A stretch of DNA of 32,859 nucleotides from Rhizobium sp. AAP43 (GTDB lineage: Bacteria > Pseudomonadota > Alphaproteobacteria > Rhizobiales > Rhizobiaceae). The notes beneath the pieces are model-generated. The model did not search any database, was not told the origin of the DNA, and worked only from the letters and a program-made list of their open reading frames with translations. Location: assembly GCF_001296045.1 (NCBI RefSeq), contig NZ_LJHS01000028.1, positions 1-32,859 of the forward strand, in the 5' to 3' direction. Position 1 is the stretch's first letter; the number at the start of each line of letters is the position of its first letter. The translations under genes and the position numbers were made by a program. Shown here piece after piece: positions 15,577-22,705 of the stretch.

Positions 15577-17852
15577 GACAATTGCCTGTAGTCGGCCGGC
15601 TGTAGAACGGGGCGCTCGACGCGAGAGGCGCGGCCGATCTCAGCGCAGGAAATCAGGTAGCAGAGCACCGATTCCGCCCCCCGGTTCTCGTTGGCGCGGT
15701 CGGGATGCAGCCCGTCGCGGCAGCTGCCGGTTTCCGGATCGACGAGCGAGATCCCGTGATCATTGCTGCCCGTGAACCAGTTGAATGAGCGCATGGCGGC
15801 CTCGAACCAGGATTTGTCGGCGGTTCCGGCATAGGCCGACAGGCAGGCGGATACGGTCGCTGTCGCTTCCACCGGCTGCTGGTCGAACAGTTTCGGTCTT
15901 TGTCCGACCTCAAGGAAACCCTCTGTGCCGACAGGGCGGAACTGGCCGCTTTCCCCGGTCTGCTGCGTCATCAGCCAGCGCAGGGTCTTGAGCCCCGTCT
16001 CAAGGTATTCGTGGGTATCGGTCGCCAAACCCGTCATGATCAGGGCCTGGCTGAGCCGCGCATTTTCATAGGACAGCCCTTCCTCGAACCAATGCCGCCC
16101 ATCCTTGGAAACGCGTCTCTCCAGATCCATCAGGCGTTCCGCCAACCGCATCCGCAGGATGCGGCTACGTTTGTCTTCCGGATGGGCCCGGCAATAATCG
16201 TCAAGCCCGAGAAGTGTGAAGGCCCAGGCACGTGGAGAGCTGAAGTCGAGCGTGGCGGACATTGCTCTTGCAAATAGCGCGCCGGCCCATCGGCGACGTG
16301 GGGCGTCACTGTCCGAAAGGGCGCAGGCGCCGAGCGCCCAGAGAGTACGACCATGGCTGTCTTCAGACCCCTGCTCTTCGAGCCAGCGGCGATCGTAACT
16401 CATGAAGTTGCGAAAGCGGCCTCTGTCCGGGTTCCAGGCATGTTCCACAAAGCCGGCGAACGAGGCCGTCATCCGGTCCGATATGCCGGTCTCGCCGACA
16501 GCCGAAAGATGCGAGGCGAGAAGCAGCGCCCGCGCATTGTCGTCGACACAGTAGCCATGCGACCGATCGGGAACCGAATAGACGGCATGCTGGAAGATGC
16601 CGGTGTCATCGCACATCGTGTGGAAATGACCGAGTTTCAGGCCCGTTCGCTGCGGTGGCTGCTTGATCCGGAGTGCAACGAGATCGCTGACCAGCCTCGG
16701 GCGATAAGCCGAGCGGGCCTTGTCGATGCTCTTGAGGTAGAGGGCGGCGACATAGGGCCAGATCATCGACCGACCGGCCTCATAGGCATGTCTGCGGATC
16801 GCGAGGCGCGCCTCATCGTCACCGAGAAGGGATGCAATGGCCTTGCCTGTGGCCGCCGCATCGCCGAAGGGCACGAGCAAGCCGCGGCCTTCCTTCAAAA
16901 GGTCGAGTGCATGCCAGTAGGGCGTCGAGACGACGGCACTGCCCATGCCGAAGCTGTAGGCAAGCGTGCCGGACGTCATCTGCGCCTCGTCGAGATAAGG
17001 GGTCACATAGACGTCGCAGAGCGCGATGAAATCGAGAAGCGTCGCCTGATCGACGAAGCGATTGAGGAAGACCACCGACGACCCGACCCCCAGATGATCG
17101 GCGCGGGCGCCAAGACTTTCGCGGTAGGCCTCCCCTTCCTGGCGCAGCAGATTGGGATGGGTGGCGCCCAGCACGATGTAAAGGGCTTCAGGACTTTGTT
17201 TGAGGATCGCGGGCATGGCGTCGATCACCACCTCGATCCCCTTGTTGGGCGAGAGGAGACCGAATGTCAGGATGATAGAGCGGCCTTGGTACCCGCGCTT
17301 TTCCTTGGCTGTGGCCGGATCATGGAAGGCCCGATCGGGAATGCCATGGGCGATAACGTCGATTTTGGCTGGGTCTACCCCGTAGACCTCCTCAAGCAGC
17401 CCACGCCCTTTCTCGGACATGGCAACGAGGCGGCTGGACTTGGCGGCTACTCGTTGCAGTACCCGATGCTGCGACGGTGTCGGCTCGGCCAGTATGGTGT
17501 GACAAGTGGTGACAACGGGAATGCGCAGTTGCGATAGAAGCGTGATGATGAACTCGCCATCGGGGCCGCCGAAAATGCCGAACTCGTGCTGCAGCGACAC
17601 GGCGTCGAAGCGACCTTCGTTGAGAATGCGGGCCGCCGTGACATAGTCTTCGACTTCACCCTCACGGATTTCGAAAATGACATTGTCCGGATAGAGATAC
17701 TGCTGGTAATCGTCATTGATGGCAATAATGCTGGTCGTGGTATGATGCACCGGTTCAGACATTGCCTGTGAAAGGTCGCTGGTGAAGGTCGCGATCCCGC
17801 ATTGACGGGGCAGGGAATTGCCGATGAAGGCGATGCGCTTTGCGGGGGTCAT
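15573..17852 (-). CDS. GT4 glycosyltransferase with a C-terminal helical-barrel domain
   Basis: A 759-aa two-domain cytoplasmic protein. Residues 1 to about 385 are a GT-B, family-4-like glycosyltransferase with N-terminal PRQCGIATFTSDL, HEFGIFGG, the donor-domain start TFGLLSPNKGIE and the nucleotide-sugar motif EAQMTSGTLAYSFGMG. Residues about 410-745 form an all-alpha, Trp-rich domain with DDNARALLL, DSHGRTLWALG and QPVEATATVSA, resembling (alpha/alpha)6 barrels that bind or process sugars. GAAGGGA supports the ATG at 17852. It overlaps the GH130 gene by 4 bases. Donor and acceptor are unknown; an oligomannoside or glycan-primed reaction is an inference from GH130 and AGE. Confidence 0.85.
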   Translation of the reverse strand: MTPAKRIAFIGNSLPRQCGIATFTSDLSQAMSEPVHHTTTSIIAINDDYQQYLYPDNVIFEIREGEVEDYVTAARILNEGRFDAVSLQHEFGIFGGPDGEFIITLLSQLRIPVVTTCHTILAEPTPSQHRVLQRVAAKSSRLVAMSEKGRGLLEEVYGVDPAKIDVIAHGIPDRAFHDPATAKEKRGYQGRSIILTFGLLSPNKGIEVVIDAMPAILKQSPEALYIVLGATHPNLLRQEGEAYRESLGARADHLGVGSSVVFLNRFVDQATLLDFIALCDVYVTPYLDEAQMTSGTLAYSFGMGSAVVSTPYWHALDLLKEGRGLLVPFGDAAATGKAIASLLGDDEARLAIRRHAYEAGRSMIWPYVAALYLKSIDKARSAYRPRLVSDLVALRIKQPPQRTGLKLGHFHTMCDDTGIFQHAVYSVPDRSHGYCVDDNARALLLASHLSAVGETGISDRMTASFAGFVEHAWNPDRGRFRNFMSYDRRWLEEQGSEDSHGRTLWALGACALSDSDAPRRRWAGALFARAMSATLDFSSPRAWAFTLLGLDDYCRAHPEDKRSRILRMRLAERLMDLERRVSKDGRHWFEEGLSYENARLSQALIMTGLATDTHEYLETGLKTLRWLMTQQTGESGQFRPVGTEGFLEVGQRPKLFDQQPVEATATVSACLSAYAGTADKSWFEAAMRSFNWFTGSNDHGISLVDPETGSCRDGLHPDRANENRGAESVLCYLISCAEIGRASRVERPVLQPADYRQLS

Positions 17853-17965
17853 GGGCGTTCCCTTCAGAACATTATGGAGCGACGGATCGCGGTCGCCGCC
17901 CCATCATGGGGAGGCCTCTGTCTGCGAACGCCTTTCGAGGGTGTCGCGCATGATGTGTTTCAGGC

Positions 17966-18172
17966 TCAGGTGGTCAGAATGACGGCCTCGAGGTCCCTCT
18001 CCAGGGCCACACGTTGCTGGTGGAGATCGGCATTCCAAAGGCGGTATTGCGGACTGTTGTGATAGGCCGGCATCGCAGCCTCGACGGTGTAGGTGCTGGC
18101 CGCGGCAGGCGACAAACCCTTCGTTGTCGTGAGCCGGACCAACTGGCCAATGGCAAAGCGGTGAGTAGGCAT
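17966..18172 (-). CDS. Small conserved rhizobial-type protein, unknown function
   Basis: A 68-aa protein with the pattern FAIGQLVRLT near the N terminus, then YTVEAAMPA, YRLWNAD, QRVALERDLEAV. The spaced Val/Tyr/Arg pattern suggests a small beta-barrel of SH3 type; function unknown. GGAGG 8 bases before the ATG at 18172 selects this start over the longer frame to 18220. It lies 113 bases upstream of the glycosyltransferase on the same strand and could lead that transcript. Confidence 0.7.
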   Translation of the reverse strand: MPTHRFAIGQLVRLTTTKGLSPAAASTYTVEAAMPAYHNSPQYRLWNADLHQQRVALERDLEAVILTT

Positions 18173-18269
18173 GGGCGATCCTCCAGGAGGGATTGGACGG
18201 TTGTCAGGGCGTTGATTCATGGCCGGTGGGCGGGGCGGTTCCGATGCTGTGAACCCCTGTCCTTCGTCC

Positions 18270-18557
18270 TCAATGGGCGGCCGGCGCCGTCAAGGATGGC
18301 GTCTGAGGCGTCGGTGCCTTGTCTCTCTCGATGGCTGCATCGAGTTCCACGGCGTCGATTGGAACCAGACTCGTCTTCGGACCGGCCGGGATCTCGATTG
18401 TGGTCGCCACCCGCCGATAAGCGAGCCAGGAAATCCCGGTGATCTGCTCCTCATCATCCTGCACCTGATAGTCGCCGGGCGACTGGACGCCCTCGACACC
18501 CGTGAGGACAAAGGGTCGGTTGAAATGGATCACTCTCGTCTTCGTTCTCGTGAACAT
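18270..18557 (-). CDS. Small conserved protein, unknown function
   Basis: A 95-aa protein not assigned to a function. The core TRVIHFNRPFVLTGVEG, SPGDYQVQDDEE and SWLAYRRVATTIEIP looks like a compact beta-rich fold of a type I have seen annotated as hypothetical in rhizobia. The C terminus is a Pro/Thr/Ala-rich tail. The start at 18557 is chosen for GGAGTG 6 bases upstream; the frame remains open to 18836 but that part overlaps another gene. It sits in a run of small minus-strand genes. Confidence 0.7.
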   Translation of the reverse strand: MFTRTKTRVIHFNRPFVLTGVEGVQSPGDYQVQDDEEQITGISWLAYRRVATTIEIPAGPKTSLVPIDAVELDAAIERDKAPTPQTPSLTAPAAH

Positions 18558-18582
18558 GCAAGACACTCCGTTCAAGGGTTGG

Positions 18583-18598
18583 CGCCCGTATGCGGGCG
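18583..18598. other. Intercistronic hairpin
   Basis: CGCCCG (18583-18588) and CGGGCG (18593-18598) form a perfect GC-rich stem with the loop TATG, between two small genes (stop at 18638, start at 18557). It could be a processing or attenuation hairpin; no T-tract follows on the minus strand. Confidence 0.4.
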
Positions 18599-18637
18599 AT
18601 TTCTGATCTGCTCTGCCGCCCGCTCGCCTTGCTGTCG

Positions 18638-18808
18638 TCATGTCGTTTTTGGCGGAACCGGCGCTTTCGGCTCGGTAAAGGGGTGAATGCTGCAGTCTGT
18701 GCGGTTCAAAGGCGCATGCTTGATGTCGACGACGTTCTTCCGGTTCTGCATCGCTTCCCGGTGTGTTCGGACCTCGGCCAGAATGATAACCTTGTCGTTT
18801 TTCTCCAT
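18638..18808 (-). CDS. 56-codon small protein, unknown function
   Basis: The predicted 56-aa protein starts MEKNDKVIILAEVRTHREAM and ends in a Pro-rich tail (KAPVPPKTT). It has a hydrophobic VIILAEV strand and then a charged helix-like stretch; no family recognised. Its ATG shares one base with the stop of the gene before it (TGATG), and GGAGA lies 7 bases upstream, which argues for real, coupled translation. Confidence 0.6.
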   Translation of the reverse strand: MEKNDKVIILAEVRTHREAMQNRKNVVDIKHAPLNRTDCSIHPFTEPKAPVPPKTT

Positions 18809-19110
18809 CAGGCATCTCCGGCCGTGGATGTTGCACCCAGATCCATCACTCCGATGCTGCCACCTTCATCCTCCCAGCACAGCAGGGCCTCCCGATCCGC
18901 CGCCATCCTCTGCTTTTCAGAGGATGGATACCCGTCGCACTGGATCATGCCTTCAAGGATGCGCCCGATGATGACGGTCTCGCGGTCGTGGTCGGGACCA
19001 GCTTTTGCGTCGAGGTCTGAAGTCGCATAGTCCGACCGCCGCAGTAGCGATCTCAGAAGTTCGCGATCGGCCGCGTTCCAGCCTGGCGCGGCTCCGTCGC
19101 CGGTCACCAT
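18808..19110 (-). CDS. Hypothetical protein, 100 aa
   Basis: An unrecognised, acidic, mostly helical-looking protein. Notable stretches are AADRELLRSLLRRSDYATSD, ETVIIGRILEGMIQCDGYP and EALLCWEDEG. The start is unsure: the ATG at 19110 and GTG at 19107 have no good ribosome site, and the frame is open back to about 19210 without a standard start. Direct TGATG coupling to the downstream 56-codon gene supports it being translated. Confidence 0.5.
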   Translation of the reverse strand: MVTGDGAAPGWNAADRELLRSLLRRSDYATSDLDAKAGPDHDRETVIIGRILEGMIQCDGYPSSEKQRMAADREALLCWEDEGGSIGVMDLGATSTAGDA

Positions 19111-19239
19111 GACGTCGCGACCGACGAATGCCTGCCGGTGCGGTCCCGTCGAATAGTGACCAGTCTGTGCACACGGCGTGTCGACGCCATCCAGGTCTCC
19201 TTGCCGGAGGGATCAGGATCCGTCCGGTCCTCGCGGAAA

Positions 19240-19527
19240 TCAGGTCATTTTCTGCAGAGACGAACCGAACGCCTTGAGCTCAAGCTCGACCATTGGGCGC
19301 CGCTTGCGCTCATACGCGGCCCGCGCAATGTCGAGAATGCGGGAGCGAAGGCGATCGAACGCCATGAGATAGTCGCGCTCTTCGTGGATCTTGACAGTCC
19401 CCTGCGGATGAAATGCCGCAACGGGAAGAAGGAAAAGGATCTGGTTCAGCCCATCATAGCCAATGAAGCGGATGAGGCCACGCGTGTCGTCATACGCACG
19501 GGTCGGGTTGGAAAAGGAAAGGGTCAC
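19240..19527 (-). CDS. DUF1488 family protein
   Basis: A 95-aa protein matching DUF1488: MTLSFSNPTRAYDD at the N terminus, VxFxGYD-type RFIGYDGLNQILFLLP, AFDRLRSRILDIARAAYERKR in the C-terminal helix. The family is small, common in rhizobia, and of unknown function. It overlaps the upstream gene by 4 bases (ATGA), so the two are coupled. Confidence 0.78.
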   Translation of the reverse strand: MTLSFSNPTRAYDDTRGLIRFIGYDGLNQILFLLPVAAFHPQGTVKIHEERDYLMAFDRLRSRILDIARAAYERKRRPMVELELKAFGSSLQKMT

Positions 19528-19775
19528 AGGGACATCTCCCTGGCGCGTGTTTCCCTACCGGGCAATGAAGCCCGATCGGCCCACAGGGTGAGTGAGGCAA
19601 TGAGGTCCGTGCGTGCCTGAACGCCACGCTGGAAATCGGCCATCACGTGGCGCGCTGCCTGACGGTCCAGCTCGCATATAGGGTCTTCATAGCGGAAGCC
19701 CATATTGCGAAGGACATCCCTGATAAGGCTGATATCGGCAATGCTGATGACAGAATCGGTAGGGTCGGAAGACAT
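19524..19775 (-). CDS. Hypothetical protein, 83 aa
   Basis: First gene of the small-gene run. The product is not recognised; it looks helical, with ISIADISLIRDVLRNMGF and ARHVMADFQRGVQARTDLIA as clear amphipathic stretches. GAGGAGG 5 bases or so before the ATG at 19775 fixes the start; a longer frame to 19904 is less likely. The stop overlaps the DUF1488 start. Confidence 0.68.
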   Translation of the reverse strand: MSSDPTDSVISIADISLIRDVLRNMGFRYEDPICELDRQAARHVMADFQRGVQARTDLIASLTLWADRASLPGRETRAREMSL

Positions 19776-19817
19776 TCCGTCCTCCTCAATTGGGGCCAGG
19801 GTGCGTGCCGCCCAGAA

Positions 19818-19847
19818 AGTGGCAGTGCCCGTACAATGGCTGCCACT
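19818..19847. promoter_or_regulatory. Inverted repeat upstream of the small-gene run
   Basis: AGTGGCAG (19818-19825) and CTGCCACT (19840-19847) are perfect 8-bp arms around 14 bases, centred about 57 bases before the first small gene. It may be an operator or a leader hairpin; there is no T-tract. Confidence 0.35.
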
Positions 19848-19971
19848 GAGACCAATATGGGCCGTATACCGGAAATTGCAAGGCGTTCGCCAACAATCCT
19901 TCAAGGCGAAGCCTTCCGGTTGGCTTGCGCCCTCCGGTTACGTGACACCCTGTCGGAAAAGCATTGACCTT

Positions 19972-21018
19972 CTATCTGCCCTGCTGGTGCTCATGCGTGA
20001 ACAGCGACCAGGCGGAGATGAACAGGGCCGCAATCAGCGGCCCGATGACGAAGCCACTGATCCCAAAAAGTGAGATGCCGCCAACTGTTGAAATCAGCAC
20101 GACATAGTCCGGCAGCCGTGTCCCCTGGCCGACCAGAGGCGGACGCAGCAGATTGTCGATGAGCCCGATCACCAGGACGCCGACGGCCACCATGATCACT
20201 CCCTTGAGCCATGCACCGATCAAAAGAAGCCAGATCGCAGCAGGCACCCAGACGAGGGCCGCACCCACTGCGGGCAGCAAGGAGAGGAATGTCATGATCA
20301 CGCCCCAGAGCAGGGGAGCCTCGATACCCAGCGTCCAGAACGCAACGCCACCAATGAAGCCCTGGACCACCGCAATGATGACATTGCCACGAACTGTGGC
20401 GCGAACCACAGCGGCGAACTTGTCCAGAAACTGTCGCGTATAATCGTCGCTAAGCGGAATGGACTGCCGAAGCGTCAATCCGAGAGACGCGCCATCGCGA
20501 AATAGGAAGAACAGGAGGTAGAGCATCAGTCCGAGGCTGATGAAGAACTCCAGCGTGTTTTGGCCAAAGCTTAGGACGCTGCCGGCAATCGTCTGCCCTG
20601 CCTCCATCGCGCCCGCCGAGATCTTTTCCCGCAGATCGGCAAAGCCGCCCAGTTTCAGAGATGTCAGCCAGCTGTCCAGAAACGTCGGCAGCGCATCCTG
20701 CAGTCGCAGGAGATAGACGTTGAGGTCAATCTCCCGGCTCTCGATCCGCTGATAGAGGCTTGTTCCCTCCTGAACGAGCGAGCCGAGAATGGCGAGTGCG
20801 GGAAGAATGACCAGGCAGATGCACAGCAGAACGGTCAGCAGTGCCGAGATCGTGCTACGGCCCCGGAGCAGCCGTTCCAGCCGCTTGTGAACCGGAAAGA
20901 AGACGATCGCCAGGATGACGGCCCAGAGAACCGCCGTGTAATAGGGAACGAGAAGCCAGAGAAAGGCCAGGGTCACCAGAACCAGAAGGACGTAAAAGCT
21001 CGTTCTTTGAATGGACAT
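19972..21018 (-). CDS. AI-2E (PerM/TqsA) family membrane transporter
   Basis: A 348-aa polytopic inner-membrane protein of the AI-2E family; members are proposed AI-2 exporters or Na+/H+ antiporters. Family features are two N-terminal TMs (LVLVTLAFLWLLVPYYTAVLWAVILAIVF split by a Pro-Tyr), a TM near 60-80, a long amphipathic soluble stretch (about 90-160), and the C-terminal block with FLSLLPAVGAALVWVPA, LIDNLLRPPLVG and GPLIAALFIS. The start at 21018 is set by family length; the longer frame to 21138 would include the promoter. A stress-type promoter lies 40-64 bases upstream. Substrate unknown. Confidence 0.85.
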   Translation of the reverse strand: MSIQRTSFYVLLVLVTLAFLWLLVPYYTAVLWAVILAIVFFPVHKRLERLLRGRSTISALLTVLLCICLVILPALAILGSLVQEGTSLYQRIESREIDLNVYLLRLQDALPTFLDSWLTSLKLGGFADLREKISAGAMEAGQTIAGSVLSFGQNTLEFFISLGLMLYLLFFLFRDGASLGLTLRQSIPLSDDYTRQFLDKFAAVVRATVRGNVIIAVVQGFIGGVAFWTLGIEAPLLWGVIMTFLSLLPAVGAALVWVPAAIWLLLIGAWLKGVIMVAVGVLVIGLIDNLLRPPLVGQGTRLPDYVVLISTVGGISLFGISGFVIGPLIAALFISAWSLFTHEHQQGR

Positions 21019-21057
21019 GAGGGACCGGGTCTCTGGAGGGCAGGACTGAATGGGGCA

Positions 21058-21082
21058 AACGCCTTCAGTGTCTTGGCGTTCC
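21058..21082 (-). promoter_or_regulatory. EcfG/RpoE2-type general-stress promoter for the AI-2E gene
   Basis: On the minus strand GGAAC (21082-21078) and CGTT (21061-21058) are separated by exactly 16 bases, matching the alphaproteobacterial general-stress consensus GGAAC-N16/17-CGTT. The element ends 39 bases before the chosen start codon, a normal distance. Both blocks match perfectly. Confidence 0.65.
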
Positions 21083-21181
21083 GATGCGACCTTTCGATGA
21101 CCGTGATCGGCAATGGAAGCATGTTCGAGGTGGGGCACTCGCTTGGGTTGAGCTTTATACGCTTCACGCTCTTGCCATGAG

Positions 21182-21214
21182 TTAACGTTTACTAAACCAT
21201 GATCGTTTATGGTT
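21182..21214. promoter_or_regulatory. AT-rich repeat block upstream of the NodT-type gene
   Basis: TTAA-N7-TAAA at 21182-21196 is one base off the CtrA site TTAA-N7-TTAA. It overlaps an inverted repeat, AACCAT (21195-21200) and ATGGTT (21209-21214), with an 8-base spacer. The block sits 30-62 bases before the start codon of the outer-membrane gene, so it may be its promoter or operator. The regulator is unproven. Confidence 0.35.
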
Positions 21215-21243
21215 AACGAAACGAAAATTGGTAGTCATCGCTG

Positions 21244-22698
21244 ATGAAACGGCCTGTGGTCATTGCGTCCCTTACTGTCCTTTCCACTGTGTTGTTTGGT
21301 TGCACTCAAACACACAGGCCGGTTCGGCCTGAAGTCACGATGCCTGACCGTTTTTCCACGGGCTCGACAACGGCGATGAAGAGCGACCCCCGTCTGCATG
21401 CGTGGTGGCGTGGTTTTGAGGATCCCGTCATTGATCGTCTCATGCGTCAAGGCATGAGGGAAAATCTGTCGATCGAGCAGGCGAGGCAAAGGCTTGATAT
21501 CGTCCGTCTGAAAGGAATTCTGGCCTCATCCGGCTATCTGCCCCAGCTACAGGCGACAACGTCGGCAAGCCGGTCTTCTGAAACTGCCAATGGAAACACG
21601 CAGCTTGCGACGTCATCGGGCGCAGGCGCTGCATTCTCATGGACTCTCGATATTTTCGGCGGTGGCCGTGCAGCTCTGCGCGAAGCTCATGAGAACAGCG
21701 CTGCGGCCATGGCGGATGTTGAGCTCGTGCGCCTTGCCTTTCTGACGGATCTGACGGCGACCTATGTCGATCTTCGGTATAACGAAGAGGCAATTGGCAT
21801 CTCCAGACGAAATCTCGCATCCTTCCAGCAAACGCTCAAACTTACCCAAGACATGCGCGAGACAGGGATTGCGAGCAATCTCGATGTCGCTCAGGCCCAG
21901 GCGCTGGTTGATGATGCGCGCGCCAAGATTCCGCCGATCGAGCGGGATCGCCAGCAAGCGATCAACCATCTGGCAACCCTGCTGGGAACGACGAACTCGG
22001 AGATCGAGAAACTTGTCGGCGGCAAAAGTGGACAGCCGAAACTGGCTCTCGAGGCCGAGTCTGGCTTCCCCGCCGATCTTCTTCGGTATCGTCCGGACAT
22101 TCGGCGCGAAGAAAGACTGCTTGCGGCAGCCGCCGCACGGATCGATATCGCACGATCTCGGCTCTACCCGGCGCTCAGCTTGTCAGGTTCGATTGATTTT
22201 GCCCGTCTGATCGCATCAGGCGTTTCTGGCAATGCCCTGTCATGGGCTTTCGGTCCTTCTGTTCTTGCTCCCATATTCGACGGAGGGCGTTTGCGGGGGG
22301 AAGTCGACATCCAGAAAGCCGAAACGAAAGTTCAGTATCTTCGCTGGAAGGATACTGTGTTCCGGGCTGTCGAGGAGGTTGAGAATGCGCTCGTCGCGCT
22401 CAACCGTGGCAAGGCCGAGGCCTCTGCGCACAGGCGAAAAGTGACGTCCTTTACGGTAGCAAGAGATCTCGCCCGCGAAAGCTATGTCGGCGGAACCGGC
22501 CTCATTCTCGATGTGCTGGAGGCTGAACGCCTGCTCGGCGAAGCGAAGCTCGATCTCGCCCGCAGCCTTCGGGAAAATGCACTTGCCGGAATAAGGCTGC
22601 AAGTGGCCTTGGGGAGTGGGGCTGCCGTCGAAATCGACGGCGTTTCTGCCTCGCCCGCTCACCCGGCACCATCACCTGTTCAAAACAGGGCAGGATAA
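21244..22698 (+). CDS. NodT-type outer-membrane efflux lipoprotein (TolC family)
   Basis: A 484-aa outer-membrane channel protein of the OEP/NodT type. A lipoprotein signal ends in the lipobox VLFGC (Cys20). Two TolC-type repeats follow, seen in WWRGFEDPVIDRLM, AAFSWTLDIFGGGRAAL, ATYVDLRYNEEAI, then RYRPDIRREERLLAAAAARIDIARSRLYPALSLSG and FGPSVLAPIFDGGRLRGEV. Members work with RND pumps or, less often, as the outer channel for ABC or type I export. No RND pump is in view; the gene converges on a type I secretion operon with a 7-base gap, so a role as its outer channel is possible but inferred. Confidence 0.85.
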   Translation: MKRPVVIASLTVLSTVLFGCTQTHRPVRPEVTMPDRFSTGSTTAMKSDPRLHAWWRGFEDPVIDRLMRQGMRENLSIEQARQRLDIVRLKGILASSGYLPQLQATTSASRSSETANGNTQLATSSGAGAAFSWTLDIFGGGRAALREAHENSAAAMADVELVRLAFLTDLTATYVDLRYNEEAIGISRRNLASFQQTLKLTQDMRETGIASNLDVAQAQALVDDARAKIPPIERDRQQAINHLATLLGTTNSEIEKLVGGKSGQPKLALEAESGFPADLLRYRPDIRREERLLAAAAARIDIARSRLYPALSLSGSIDFARLIASGVSGNALSWAFGPSVLAPIFDGGRLRGEVDIQKAETKVQYLRWKDTVFRAVEEVENALVALNRGKAEASAHRRKVTSFTVARDLARESYVGGTGLILDVLEAERLLGEAKLDLARSLRENALAGIRLQVALGSGAAVEIDGVSASPAHPAPSPVQNRAG

Positions 22699-22705
22699 CG
22701 GACCC

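Noticed and set aside
16353..17537. 394-codon plus-strand open frame opposite the GT4 gene
   Set aside because: Antisense shadow; the minus-strand frame has continuous glycosyltransferase motifs.
18953..19174. Frame starting MCTDW that might indicate a frameshifted N terminus of the 100-aa hypothetical gene
   Set aside because: After about 15 residues it becomes an Arg-rich shadow; nothing shows that it continues into the downstream frame.
19903..19915. AAGGC-GAA-GCCTT hairpin as terminator of the AI-2E gene
   Set aside because: The stem is only 5 bp and the minus-strand downstream sequence is not T-rich; too weak to call.
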